From Pseudomonas sp. GV071 (GTDB taxonomy: Bacteria > Pseudomonadota > Gammaproteobacteria > Pseudomonadales > Pseudomonadaceae): a DNA stretch of 64,000 nucleotides. The notes below the pieces were generated by a model that did no database searches, was not told where the DNA came from, and saw only the letters and a list, made by a program, of their open reading frames with translations. The translations under genes were made by a program, and so were the position numbers. Where the stretch lies: the NCBI RefSeq assembly GCF_003050835.1, contig NZ_QAOJ01000008.1, positions 186,001 to 250,000 on the forward strand. Direction: 5' to 3'. Positions 40,219 to 48,934 of the stretch are shown here, piece after piece; position 1 is the first letter of the stretch, and the number at the start of each line of letters is the position of its first letter.

Positions 40219-40953
40219 TTACTGCTCCAGATTGCCGCCAGCCAGGGCGCACAGCTGTGCCGGGTCGAGAATCTGGATTTCCTTGCCGTCGGCGGCGATC
40301 AGGTTGCTCTGCTGAAAGCGGGTAAACACGCGGGATACGGTTTCCACCGCGAGGCCCAGGTAGTTGCCGATTTCATTGCGCGACATCGACAGACGGAACT
40401 GGTTGGCCGAGAAACCACGGGCACGGAAGCGCGCCGAGAGGTTGATCAGGAACGAGGCGATGCGCTCGTCAGCGGTCTTTTTCGACAGCAACAGCATCAT
40501 CTGCTGATCGTCGCGAATCTCGCGGCTCATGATGCGCATCAGTTGGCGGCGCAGTTGCGGCAGCTGCAGCGACAGGTCATCGAGCTTTTCGAAGGGAATT
40601 TCGCAAACGGTGGTGGTTTCCAGGGCCTGGGCCGAGGTGGGGTAGGACTCCTGGTCCATGCCCGACATGCCCATCAGTTCGCTCGGAAGGTGGAAGCCGG
40701 TGATCTGTTCGTCGCCGCCATCGGAGACGCTGAAGCTGCGCAGCGCGCCAGAGCGCACGGCAAACACCGAGGTGAACGGGTCGCCCTGGCGGAACAGGAA
40801 ATCGCCCTTTTTCAGTGGCCGGCCGCGTTTGACGATGTCGTCCAGTGCGTCCATATCTTCCAGGTCCATCGACAGCGGCAGGCACAGGCCGCTAAGGCTG
40901 CAGTCTTTGCAATGCACGGCCGGCAGGCCGCGGGTTTTGATCATTTCATTCAT
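40219..40953 (-). CDS. anr: oxygen-sensing regulator ANR (FNR family)
   Basis: A 244-residue CRP/FNR-type activator. Iron-sulfur ligands are Cys15, Cys18 and Cys24 (HCKDCSLSGLC) and probably Cys117 (TTTVCEIPF); the [4Fe-4S] cluster breaks down in oxygen. A cyclic-nucleotide-like beta-roll and a C-terminal HTH follow, with recognition helix AVETVSRVFTRF carrying the FNR-type E-x2-SR residues that read TTGAT-N4-ATCAA. The start at 40953 yields the same length as P. aeruginosa ANR. I see no ANR box in its own leader. A perfect box is present upstream of the second cbb3 operon (53856-53869). Confidence 0.95.
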   Translation of the reverse strand: MNEMIKTRGLPAVHCKDCSLSGLCLPLSMDLEDMDALDDIVKRGRPLKKGDFLFRQGDPFTSVFAVRSGALRSFSVSDGGDEQITGFHLPSELMGMSGMDQESYPTSAQALETTTVCEIPFEKLDDLSLQLPQLRRQLMRIMSREIRDDQQMMLLLSKKTADERIASFLINLSARFRARGFSANQFRLSMSRNEIGNYLGLAVETVSRVFTRFQQSNLIAADGKEIQILDPAQLCALAGGNLEQ

Positions 40954-41083
40954 TGCGAGGCATCCTTTGTAGCCAAGCACACACGAAGCGTAAGGGTATC
41001 AGCTTAGCTCCCGGCCTGGCCATGGACTTAAGTTCCAGCTCCGACAGCCGACAACCTTGTGTCGCTACGTAGGGAGAAGGGAA

Positions 41084-41539
41084 ATGTTGCCGATCAATAC
41101 CAGCAACGTCACAGGACATTTGGCTCAACAGGTCGCCATCAAGGCCAACCGCGAGCCGGATGACGCGCCGGTGGACAAGCTCACCGCGCTGCAGGGCATC
41201 AAAGTCACCTTGTCGGAGCAGGCGCAGAAAATCAGTGCTGCCTCCAAGAACGATGACATCGATGAGAGCAGCCTGCCGGATAGCATCAAGCAGGCGCTGA
41301 AAATGCTCCGTGAACTGAAAGCGCAGTTGGCGGAAAAACAGGCCGAGTTGCAGGCGGTGATGGCCGATCAGAGCCTTTCCGAAGAAGAGCGCATGCAGAA
41401 AGCGCAGGGCATCCAAAGCGAAATCGCCACGTTGAATGGCGCTATCGCTACGGTAAACGGCAACTTGATCAAGGCGATCAAGGAAGCGGGTCTGAGCCCT
41501 GACCAGCTGACGGAAATGTCCAGTCTGATGATGTCCTGA
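41084..41539 (+). CDS. hypothetical coiled-coil protein
   Basis: A 151-residue soluble protein divergent from anr. The N-terminus (MLPINTSNVTGHLAQQ) is polar; residues ~70-110 form a heptad-rich coiled coil (LRELKAQLAEKQAELQAVMA), followed by ALNGAIATVNGN-like helices and a short C-terminal tail ending SSLMMS. There is no signal peptide or cysteine. It resembles FlxA-like coiled-coil proteins only in a general way. GGGAGAAGGG lies just before the ATG at 41084; an upstream TTG is unlikely. It occupies the place next to anr where many pseudomonads have hemN. Function unknown. Confidence 0.75.
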   Translation: MLPINTSNVTGHLAQQVAIKANREPDDAPVDKLTALQGIKVTLSEQAQKISAASKNDDIDESSLPDSIKQALKMLRELKAQLAEKQAELQAVMADQSLSEEERMQKAQGIQSEIATLNGAIATVNGNLIKAIKEAGLSPDQLTEMSSLMMS

Positions 41540-41547
41540 GCACCGTT

Positions 41548-42243
41548 TTAATGGTGCATCGCATGCCCCATCAGCCATTGCTGATGGGGGCCCGGCAGCG
41601 TCCATAAACCGAACAGAATCACCAGCAAACCGCCAGCCATGCGCACATTGCGTTTGCGCAATACGGCAGTCAGGCGCTCGGCCGCCATGCCGGTGGCCAG
41701 CAGCACCGGCCAGGTGCCCAGCCCGAAGGCCAGCATCAGCAAGCCGCTGTCCAGCGCATTTCCCTGACTCGCCGCCCACAGCAAGGTGCTGTAGACCAAA
41801 CCGCACGGCAACCAGCCCCACAGCGCGCCCAGCAGCAACGCGCGGGGTAGGCTGGAGACCGGCATCAAGCGGCTGGCGAACGGCTGGATATAGCGCCACA
41901 GCCCGCGCCCCAACGCTTCAATACGGGTCAGCCCGCTCCACCAGCCGGCCAGGTACAGGCCCATGGCGATCAGCAGCAGCGCCGCGACAACTCTTAGCAC
42001 CATCACTGCAGGGCTATTGGCCACGGCCCAGCCGGCCATGCCGATCAGCAGGCCGGCACAGGCGTAGCTGAGAATCCGCCCGAGGTTGTACGCCAGCAGC
42101 AGGCGAAAGCGGCGGCTGCGCTGTTCCGGCGGAATGGCCAACGTCAGCGCGCCCATCAGACCGCCGCACATGCCCAGGCAATGGCCGCCACCGAGCAGGC
42201 CAAGGATCACCGCCGAAACCAGTAGCGGCGCCAATTCAAGCAC
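41548..42243 (-). CDS. SafE/DsbD-like membrane protein of the cbb3 assembly cluster
   Basis: A 231-residue polytopic inner-membrane protein with about six hydrophobic segments, family TauE/SafE-UreH-DsbD_2. The first segment carries GGGHCLGMCGG, a cysteine motif suited to copper or thiol chemistry, and ALWGWLPCGLVYS follows later. It starts with GTG at 42243, eight bases after AGGAG, and overlaps the ccoS end by eight bases. Longer readings would run through ccoS. Its fixed place after ccoGHIS in Pseudomonas implies a role in cbb3 oxidase maturation, perhaps copper handling, but no function is demonstrated to my knowledge. Confidence 0.85.
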   Translation of the reverse strand: MLELAPLLVSAVILGLLGGGHCLGMCGGLMGALTLAIPPEQRSRRFRLLLAYNLGRILSYACAGLLIGMAGWAVANSPAVMVLRVVAALLLIAMGLYLAGWWSGLTRIEALGRGLWRYIQPFASRLMPVSSLPRALLLGALWGWLPCGLVYSTLLWAASQGNALDSGLLMLAFGLGTWPVLLATGMAAERLTAVLRKRNVRMAGGLLVILFGLWTLPGPHQQWLMGHAMHH

Positions 42244-42451
42244 GGGGCGGCTCCTGTTCGTCATCCGGTTTATGGCCGTCGGCCTGGTCGACGCCGGCCA
42301 GGTGATTGGGGTCCTGGTCGTCGAACAGAATGCTGTGGGCGGGACCGTCGAGGTCATCGTACTGACCGCTGTTGACGGCCCAGAAGAAGATAAAGATGCA
42401 CACCGCAACGATGAGCAGGGCTATCGGAATCAACAGGTATAAGGCGGGCAT
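42236..42451 (-). CDS. ccoS: cbb3 oxidase maturation protein CcoS
   Basis: A 71-residue single-pass membrane protein: one hydrophobic helix at residues 4-25 followed by FFWAVNSGQYDDLDGPAHSI, the CcoS hallmark, and an acidic hydrophilic tail. CcoS is required for insertion of heme and copper into CcoN in Rhodobacter. It lies 15 bases after ccoI and overlaps the SafE-like gene, so it belongs to the ccoGHIS assembly operon. Confidence 0.93.
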   Translation of the reverse strand: MPALYLLIPIALLIVAVCIFIFFWAVNSGQYDDLDGPAHSILFDDQDPNHLAGVDQADGHKPDDEQEPPRA

Positions 42452-42466
42452 ACAGGCTCCGGGCAG

Positions 42467-44896
42467 TCAGGCGCTGCCAGCGCTCGCAGGCAGAGCGCGG
42501 TGGCGCGTCAGCCGCAAGGCATTGAGTACCACGGTCAGGGAACTGACCGACATGCCGACCGCCGCCCATACCGGAGTGATCCAGCCGAGGGCGGCGAACG
42601 GCAGCATCAGGCCATTGTACAGACAGGCCCACAACAGGTTCTCGATGATCACATGACGGGTGCGCCGCGCCAGGCTGAAGGCCTGCACCAGGGCGTCGAG
42701 GCGGTTGGACAGCAGCACCGCATCGGCGCTGGTTTTCGCAAGGTCGGTGGCCGAGCCCATGGCCACGCTGATATCCGCCGCGGCCAGGACCGGTACGTCG
42801 TTGACCCCGTCGCCGAGCATCAGCACCTTGCGGCCCTGGCTGTGCAGGGTGTGCAGCATCGCCAGCTTGTCGTCGGGGCGCAGGCCGCCGTGGGCTTCGT
42901 CGATGCCCAGTTCGGCAGCGACGCTGGTGACCATCGGCGAGGTGTCGCCGGACAGCAGCAAGGTCTTCCAGCCGCGCGCCTTGCACGCTGCCAGCAGGGC
43001 GGGGGCATCGCTGCGTAGACGGTCATCGAGAACGAACCAGGCCAGTGGTCCTTGTGTATCACCCAGCAGCAGCCACTGACCGGCTTCGTCCGGCATCGCT
43101 GGGGCTGGCGCGCCGCTCAGTTGGGCGACGAATGTCGCCTGGCCGATACGCAGGCGACGCCCGTCAATCACACCTTCGAGCCCCAGCCCCGGCATGCTGC
43201 TGACCGATTCGGCTGCTGCGGGGGCCTGGCCAAAGGCGCGGGCAATCGGGTGCTCGGAATGGTTTTCCAGGGCTGCGGCGAGGGCCAGGCAGGCGTCGTC
43301 GCTGTCTTTGCCCAGTGGGCGAATGGCACGAAGTGTCAGGCGGCCTTCGGTGAGGGTGCCGGTTTTGTCGAAGATCACCGTGTCGATCTGGTTCAGGCCT
43401 TCCAGCACATGGCCGCGAGTGAGCAGCAGGCCAAGCTTGTGCAGGGTGCCGGTGGCGGCAGTGAGGGCGGTCGGTGTGGCCAGCGACAACGCGCACGGGC
43501 AGGTGGCGACGAGCATTGCCAGCACTACCCAAAAGGCGCGGCTGGAGTCTAGGTGCCACCAGACGGCGCCAATCACCACCACCAACAGAAGGGTGGCGAG
43601 CAGGAACCACTGCGCGGCTTTGTCGGCCAGTTCGGCCAGACGCGGTTTGTCGGCCTGGGCGCGGTCGAGCAGGCGGACGATGGCGGACAGTCGTGTGTCA
43701 TGCCCCAGGGCGAGCACTTCGACGTGTAGCGGCCCCTCGACGTTGAGGGTACCGGCGGTGACCAGATCGCCGACCGCGCGTGGCAGTGGCAGGTATTCGC
43801 CGGTCAGCAGCGACTCGTCGACGCTCGACTGGCCCTGCACGATGCGGCCATCGGCCGGCACCACGGCGCCAGGCTGAATCAGCACCTGCTCACCCAGTTG
43901 CAGCTCGCGCAGCAGAATGCGCTCGCTCTGGCCTTCGGCGTCCAGGCGCAGGCACGAGGCGGGCAGCAGATTGACCAGCTGTGCCGTAGCTGCGGCCGTG
44001 CGCTGGCGTGCGCGCCGCTCGAGGTAACGGCCAGTGAGCAGGAACAAGGCGAACATACCGACGGCATCGAAATACAACTCACCGACGCCAGTGATGGCGG
44101 TCCAGATGCCCGCCACGTAGGCACTGCCGATGGCCAGGGAGACTGAGACATCCATGGTCAGGTGACGGGTGCGCAGGTCGCGCATGGCGCCTTTGAAGAA
44201 GGGGGCGCAGCTGTAGAAAACGATAGGCGTGGTCAGGAACATCGCCACCCAGCGCATGATCTGGTGCAGCTCGGGGCTGAGGTCGATGTTGAATTCCGGC
44301 CAGGTGGCCATCGTCGCCATCATCGCCTGGAACCACAGCAGTCCGGCGACCCCCAGTTGGCGCAGGGTCAGGCGGTTTTCTGCGGCCAGTTGTTCGGCAG
44401 CACGGTCGGCCTGGTAGGGGTGGGCGGCGTAACCGATATGGCGCAGCTCACCGAGCAGCGCGCTCAGCGGCAGTTGGCTATCGGCCCAGCGCACCTGCAA
44501 GCGGTGGTTGGACAGGTTGAGGCGCGCCTCGGCCACCGCCGGCAGCTGGCGCAAGCGGTGTTCGATCAGCCAGCCGCAGGCGGCGCAGCTGATGCCTTCG
44601 AGCAGCAGGGTGGTTTCGGCGAGGTCGGCGGCATGGTGGACGAAGTCTTTCTGCACGTCGGCGCGGTCGTACAGCTCCAGCTCGTCTTGCAACTGCTGCG
44701 GCAGCGCCTGCGGGTTCACCGAGCTTTCGCTGCGGTGGCTGTAATAACTCTCCAGCCCGCCCGCGACAATCGCTTCGGCCACGGCCTGGCAGCCGGGGCA
44801 GCAGAACTCGCGGCGCTCGTTCAGCACAGTCGCGCAAAAGCGGCTGCCGGCGGGAACCGGCAAGCCGCAGTGATAGCAGGGCAGGGGCGTGCTCAT
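42467..44896 (-). CDS. ccoI: P1B-type copper-exporting ATPase CcoI
   Basis: An 809-residue inner-membrane pump supplying copper for the CuB site of cbb3 oxidase. The N-terminus has a cysteine-rich zinc-ribbon-like segment (CYHCGLPVP, then EFCCPGCQAVAEAI) and an HMA domain with GISCAACGW. Transmembrane helices follow, with CPC in MLVATCPCALSLATPTAL. The phosphorylated Asp is in DKTGTLTEG, and the ATP-binding HP motif SEHPIARAF and hinge GDGVNDVPVL are present. The start at 44896 skips a short unlikely extension. It follows ccoH by four bases. The family is distinct from the detoxification pump CopA by its context and N-terminal cysteines. Confidence 0.94.
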   Translation of the reverse strand: MSTPLPCYHCGLPVPAGSRFCATVLNERREFCCPGCQAVAEAIVAGGLESYYSHRSESSVNPQALPQQLQDELELYDRADVQKDFVHHAADLAETTLLLEGISCAACGWLIEHRLRQLPAVAEARLNLSNHRLQVRWADSQLPLSALLGELRHIGYAAHPYQADRAAEQLAAENRLTLRQLGVAGLLWFQAMMATMATWPEFNIDLSPELHQIMRWVAMFLTTPIVFYSCAPFFKGAMRDLRTRHLTMDVSVSLAIGSAYVAGIWTAITGVGELYFDAVGMFALFLLTGRYLERRARQRTAAATAQLVNLLPASCLRLDAEGQSERILLRELQLGEQVLIQPGAVVPADGRIVQGQSSVDESLLTGEYLPLPRAVGDLVTAGTLNVEGPLHVEVLALGHDTRLSAIVRLLDRAQADKPRLAELADKAAQWFLLATLLLVVVIGAVWWHLDSSRAFWVVLAMLVATCPCALSLATPTALTAATGTLHKLGLLLTRGHVLEGLNQIDTVIFDKTGTLTEGRLTLRAIRPLGKDSDDACLALAAALENHSEHPIARAFGQAPAAAESVSSMPGLGLEGVIDGRRLRIGQATFVAQLSGAPAPAMPDEAGQWLLLGDTQGPLAWFVLDDRLRSDAPALLAACKARGWKTLLLSGDTSPMVTSVAAELGIDEAHGGLRPDDKLAMLHTLHSQGRKVLMLGDGVNDVPVLAAADISVAMGSATDLAKTSADAVLLSNRLDALVQAFSLARRTRHVIIENLLWACLYNGLMLPFAALGWITPVWAAVGMSVSSLTVVLNALRLTRHRALPASAGSA

Positions 44897-44900
44897 GGGC

Positions 44901-45434
44901 TTAACGTTGGGTTTCGGCGCCTGGAATCGGCTCGTCACCCAGTTTCAGCTCGACGCCAGCGCCGACTTTCTCTTCTTCGAAAAGACGCCAGGTTTGCTCG
45001 CCTTGCTGACCCAGCAGCTCGACGAAACGACGGCCTTCAACGGCTTCCGACAGCTGGCCGACGTAACGGTCTGGCTCGCTGGTGCTGCGCTTGAGGGTCA
45101 GGTGGCGGTCTTTGTCGGCCTGGGTCGGCGAGATCAGGTTCATGTCCAGGGTCTCGGGACGGCTGTCGCCGCTGAGCACCAGGCTGACTTCGCCGGTCAC
45201 TTCGTCGAGGGTGGCGCGGGCTTCCAGGTGCAGGTCCTTGGCCAGGCGTTCACGGTCCAGGGAGCGGCTGATGCCTTTGCCGGCTTCGTAGTAGTTGTCG
45301 GTTACCAGAGTGTCCTGGCCATCGGCAGCGATGAATACCATATGCATGGTCAGGGCTACCGAAGTGGTCAGCATGCCGATGATGATCCAGGGCCAGATGT
45401 GTTTGTACCAGGGACTGCTTGCTGTTGCGGGCAT
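44901..45434 (-). CDS. ccoH: cbb3 oxidase assembly protein CcoH
   Basis: A 177-residue FixH/CcoH protein with one N-terminal membrane anchor (WPWIIIGMLTTSVALTMHMVF, about residues 14-34) and a periplasmic beta-sandwich domain. The sequence VTDNYYEAGKGISRSLDRE just after the anchor is characteristic. CcoH interacts with CcoN during assembly and stays in the complex in some bacteria. It lies between ccoG (62 bases upstream) and ccoI. Confidence 0.93.
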   Translation of the reverse strand: MPATASSPWYKHIWPWIIIGMLTTSVALTMHMVFIAADGQDTLVTDNYYEAGKGISRSLDRERLAKDLHLEARATLDEVTGEVSLVLSGDSRPETLDMNLISPTQADKDRHLTLKRSTSEPDRYVGQLSEAVEGRRFVELLGQQGEQTWRLFEEEKVGAGVELKLGDEPIPGAETQR

Positions 45435-45496
45435 TGGTTGTCTCTCTGAATCGGTGACCTGGTTTTTGCAGGGCGCTAGTGTAGGGGGCAATTGGC

Positions 45497-46912
45497 TCAG
45501 CGGATACTCGGGCCAATGAAGCGGCTCTTGGTTTCGACGTGGGTAGCCGGGTCGTCGGCGCTTTCGAGCACGAAGACCACTTCGTTGGTGCTCGAGGGCA
45601 GTTTCTCCGGTGACACCGACAGCTCGATTGGTTGGGTGATGATCTCCCCGGCATCGACCTTGAACTCGCGTTTGCCGGCCAGCTGCAGATCATCCAGGCC
45701 GTTGGCGGTGAGCACGTAGGTGTGAGCCTGCTGGTCCTTGTTCATGATCTTCAGGTTGTAGACGTTCTCGATCCGCCCTTCGGCGTTTTCGCGGAACAGC
45801 ACGCGGTCTTTGCTGACGTCGAAACCTACCAGCGGGCGCAGCACGAAGGCGGTGGCCAGGAAGGCCATCATGGCCAGCAGGACCACGGCATAACCGATCA
45901 GACGTGGCCGCACCAGGTGGGTCTTCTGCCCGGACAGGTTGTGTTCGGTGGTGTAGCTGATCAGCCCGCGCGGATACTCCATCTTGTCCATGATCGTGTC
46001 ACAGGCGTCGATGCAGGCGGCGCAGCCGATGCACTCGATCTGCAGGCCGTCGCGGATGTCGATGCCGGTGGGGCAAACCTGAACGCACATGGTGCAGTCG
46101 ATGCAGTCACCCAGGCCTTCGGCCTTGTAGTCGGCGTTTTTCTTGCGCGGGCCACGGCGTTCGCCGCGGCGTGGGTCGTAGGAGACGATCAGGGTGTCTT
46201 TGTCGAACATCACGCTCTGGAAGCGCGCATAGGGACACATGTAGATGCACACCTGCTCGCGCAGCCAGCCAGCGTTGCCGTAGGTGGCGAGGGTGAAAAA
46301 ACCAACCCAGAAATAGGCCCAGCCATCCGCTTCGCCGGTGAAGAAATCAATGGTCAGGTCGCGGATCGGCGAGAAGTAACCGACGAAGGTCAGACCGGTG
46401 ACCAGGCCGATCAGCAGCCACAGGCTGTGCTTGCTGAACTTGCGCAATAGCTTGTTGGCGCTCATCGGCGCCTTGTCGAGTTTCATGCGCTGGTTGCGGT
46501 CACCCTCTGTGACCTTTTCGCACCACATGAAAATCCACGTCCACACGCTTTGCGGGCAGGTGTAGCCGCACCACACGCGGCCGGCGAATACGGTGATAAA
46601 GAACAGGCCGAAGGCACTGACGATCAGGATGCCCGAAAGCAGGATGAAGTCTTGTGGCCAGAAGGTGGCGCCGAAGATGTAGAACTTGCGCTCTGGCAGG
46701 TTCCACCACACGGCCTGGTGGCCAGCCCAGTTGAGCCAGACGGTGCCGAAGTAGAGCAAGAACAAACCGGCGCCGCCGAGCATGCGCAGGTTGCGGAAAA
46801 AACCGGTGAAGGCGCGGGTGTAGATCTTTTCCCGGGAGGCGTAGAGGTCCACGGACTTATCCGCAGGCTTGGCGGGCGGGGTGATGTCTTGAACAGGGAT
46901 CTGCTTACTCAT
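45497..46912 (-). CDS. ccoG: cbb3 oxidase accessory protein CcoG (RdxA/FixG family)
   Basis: A 471-residue membrane iron-sulfur protein with about five transmembrane helices. It carries a periplasm-side WCGYTCPQSVW motif and two cytoplasmic ferredoxin-type clusters, CIDCTMCVQVCPTGID and CIGCAACIDACDTI. The C-terminal immunoglobulin-like periplasmic domain is of the FixG type. CcoG is proposed to reduce Cu(II) to Cu(I) for delivery to the oxidase. The start at 46912 gives the normal N-terminus MSKQIPVQD. It is the first gene of the assembly operon, 226 bases after ccoP-1. Confidence 0.94.
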   Translation of the reverse strand: MSKQIPVQDITPPAKPADKSVDLYASREKIYTRAFTGFFRNLRMLGGAGLFLLYFGTVWLNWAGHQAVWWNLPERKFYIFGATFWPQDFILLSGILIVSAFGLFFITVFAGRVWCGYTCPQSVWTWIFMWCEKVTEGDRNQRMKLDKAPMSANKLLRKFSKHSLWLLIGLVTGLTFVGYFSPIRDLTIDFFTGEADGWAYFWVGFFTLATYGNAGWLREQVCIYMCPYARFQSVMFDKDTLIVSYDPRRGERRGPRKKNADYKAEGLGDCIDCTMCVQVCPTGIDIRDGLQIECIGCAACIDACDTIMDKMEYPRGLISYTTEHNLSGQKTHLVRPRLIGYAVVLLAMMAFLATAFVLRPLVGFDVSKDRVLFRENAEGRIENVYNLKIMNKDQQAHTYVLTANGLDDLQLAGKREFKVDAGEIITQPIELSVSPEKLPSSTNEVVFVLESADDPATHVETKSRFIGPSIR

Positions 46913-47090
46913 CGGGCGTACCACGGCAGTGGAAAAAGCCTCGTCGATGCGTGCCGACGGAGGTCAAAGCGACTAGTGCGCTCTGAATTATACGCGTTGA
47001 TTGCAGGGTTAATGCTGCGACGTGAAGTCGCGTAAGGCTTGAGCTAGTGCGGGGGAGGGCGGAGCGAGGGGAAAAACGGGGGTTTGCATC

Positions 47091-47117
47091 AGGAGCCTGC
47101 CCGGTGGGCAGGCTCCT
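47091..47117. terminator. perfect 12-bp hairpin between ccoP-1 and ccoG
   Basis: AGGAGCCTGCCC-GGT-GGGCAGGCTCCT. It starts 22 bases beyond the ccoP-1 stop on the minus strand. A T-run follows only after about 20 bases, so it may work as an mRNA 3' barrier separating structural and assembly operons rather than as a full terminator. Confidence 0.65.
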
Positions 47118-47138
47118 AAGCAATTTCTTACGAGGCTA

Positions 47139-48128
47139 TTACTCGGCTTGCTCTTTTGCAGCATCCGAGGTGTTGCCGTGGGACAGGCTGTAGACGTAAG
47201 CCGCCAACAGATGAACCTTGTCCTTGCCTTGCAGTTGTTCCTGAGCAGGCATCACGCCCTGACGACCGTAACGGATGGTCTGCTGCAGCTGAGCGAAGCT
47301 CGAACCGTAGATGAAAGCCGCTGGGTGGGTCAGGTTCGGCGCGCCCATTGCCGGGGTGCCTTTACCTTCAGGACCATGGCAGGCCACGCAGTTGGCCGCG
47401 AAGATTTTCTGGCCGTTGGCAGCATCTGCCTTGGCATCTTCGGGCAGCTTGCGGCCGTCCAGTTGGGTCAGCACGAATGCAGCGACGTCACGTACGCCCT
47501 GGTCACCGATGACGGTGCCCCATGCCGGCATCACCGCGTGGCGACCGCCGAGAATGGTGGTTTCGATGGTGGTCGCTTCACCGCCCCAGCGCCAGTCGGC
47601 GTCGGTCAGGTTAGGGAAACCATAGTTACCTTTGGCGTCGGAGCCGTGGCAAACCGAGCAGTTGGAAGCGAACAGACGGCCACCCATTTTCAGGGCTTGC
47701 GGGTCTTTGGCCACTTCTTCGATCGGCATGGCGGCAAACTTGGCGAAGATCGGACCGAACTTGGCGTCAGCCTTGGCCATGTCCTTTTCCCACTCGTGCA
47801 CACCGGTCCAGCCTGGCTGACCATTCGAGAATTCCTGCTTGGTCTCGTTGTTCAGGTAGGCGTAGCCCGGCAACACACCTTTCCAGTTGCCCAGGCCCGG
47901 GTAGAGCACCAGGTAACCGAGGGCGAAGATGATGGTCAGGACGAACAACATGAACCACCACTTGGGCAGCGGATTGTCGTATTCCTCGATGCCATCGAAG
48001 GAGTGGCCGACGGTTTCGTCGGTGGTTTCAGCACGTTGGCCTTTGCGCGTGGACAGGAGAATCCATGTCAGCGTGGCGATGGTGCCCAGGGTAAGTACAG
48101 TGACGTACAGACTCCAGAAGAGGGTCAT
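47139..48128 (-). CDS. ccoP: cbb3 cytochrome c oxidase diheme subunit CcoP (copy 1)
   Basis: A 329-residue membrane-anchored diheme cytochrome c that passes electrons from periplasmic cytochrome c to CcoO/CcoN. Two N-terminal helices (residues ~5-28 and ~56-78) are linked by the conserved GHSFDGIEEYDNPLP. Heme sites are NCSVCHGSDAKG and NCVACHGPEGKG, with Met ligands such as VMPAWG and VMPAQEQ. Compared with copy 2 it has ten more residues in the linker (YLNNETKQEFSN) and a longer tail. It overlaps ccoQ by four bases and closes the first structural operon. Confidence 0.95.
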   Translation of the reverse strand: MTLFWSLYVTVLTLGTIATLTWILLSTRKGQRAETTDETVGHSFDGIEEYDNPLPKWWFMLFVLTIIFALGYLVLYPGLGNWKGVLPGYAYLNNETKQEFSNGQPGWTGVHEWEKDMAKADAKFGPIFAKFAAMPIEEVAKDPQALKMGGRLFASNCSVCHGSDAKGNYGFPNLTDADWRWGGEATTIETTILGGRHAVMPAWGTVIGDQGVRDVAAFVLTQLDGRKLPEDAKADAANGQKIFAANCVACHGPEGKGTPAMGAPNLTHPAAFIYGSSFAQLQQTIRYGRQGVMPAQEQLQGKDKVHLLAAYVYSLSHGNTSDAAKEQAE

Positions 48129-48316
48129 TCTTTGTTACTCCTAGAAGCTTGCTCTTGCTCGACGTGCTTGATGGCTTCGGGATCATCCGCGAACGGCAGC
48201 AGGGTGGCTTCGTCGAAGTCTTTCTGCCGGCGGCCACTGAAAACCCAGAGCGCCAGGCCTACGAAAGCGACCATTACGACTACGGTGCCAAGACCGCGAA
48301 TCATCCCGATATCCAT
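48125..48316 (-). CDS. ccoQ: cbb3 oxidase small subunit CcoQ
   Basis: A 63-residue single-helix membrane protein. The hydrophobic segment (residues ~6-27, GLGTVVVMVAFVGLALWVF) is followed by SGRRQKDFDEATLLPFADDP, the usual CcoQ motif. It stabilises the cbb3 complex in some species. Present only in this first operon. The ATG at 48316 is preferred to a GTG directly before it. It lies between ccoO (six bases) and ccoP (overlap). Confidence 0.93.
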   Translation of the reverse strand: MDIGMIRGLGTVVVMVAFVGLALWVFSGRRQKDFDEATLLPFADDPEAIKHVEQEQASRSNKE

Positions 48317-48322
48317 CACATG

Positions 48323-48934
48323 TCACCGTTTGCTTTTGATGATGGTGCCCAGACCTTGCAGGTAGGCCACCACAGCATCCATTTGAGTTTTGCCTTTGAC
48401 CGCAGCTTGGGCGCCGGCAATGTCTTCGTCGGTGTAAGGCACGCCCATGGAACGCAGAACTTCCATTTTCTTGGCGGTGTCTTTGCCGTCGAGCTTGTTT
48501 TCTACCAGGAACGGGTAAGCCGGCATGATCGACTCAGGTACTACGTTGCGCGGGTTGTACAGGTGCGCACGGTGCCAGTCGTCAGAATAGCGGCCACCAA
48601 CGCGGGCCAGGTCCGGACCGGTACGCTTGGAACCCCACAGGAACGGGTGGTCCCAAACGCTTTCACCGGCTACCGAGTAGTGGCCATAACGTTCGGTTTC
48701 AGCACGGAACGGGCGGATCATCTGCGAGTGGCAGCCGACACAACCGTTGGCGATGTAGATGTCACGACCTTCCAGCTCCAGGGCCGAGCGCGGTTTCATG
48801 TTCTCAACCGGCTTGTTGGTAACGTCCTGGAAGAACAATGGAACGATCTGAGTCAGGCCGCCGATGCTTACGGCGATAACCATGAAGAAGGCCAACAGGC
48901 CGATATTCTTCTCGACTACGTCATGATTTCTCAT
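48323..48934 (-). CDS. ccoO: cbb3 cytochrome c oxidase monoheme subunit CcoO (copy 1)
   Basis: A 203-residue membrane-anchored monoheme cytochrome c. The N-terminal anchor (residues ~10-32) ends IVPLFFQDVTNKPV. The heme site is GCVGCHSQMIRP (near 65), and the axial Met region is NVVPESIMPAYP. It is very close to copy 2 at 51736. Its start overlaps the ccoN-1 stop by one base, so translation is coupled. Confidence 0.95.
   Translation of the reverse strand: MRNHDVVEKNIGLLAFFMVIAVSIGGLTQIVPLFFQDVTNKPVENMKPRSALELEGRDIYIANGCVGCHSQMIRPFRAETERYGHYSVAGESVWDHPFLWGSKRTGPDLARVGGRYSDDWHRAHLYNPRNVVPESIMPAYPFLVENKLDGKDTAKKMEVLRSMGVPYTDEDIAGAQAAVKGKTQMDAVVAYLQGLGTIIKSKR

Noticed and set aside
46990..47020. 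TTGATTGCAGGGTTAA upstream of ccoG as an ANR box
   Set aside because: Only the left half-site fits; no matching ATCAA arm follows at N4.
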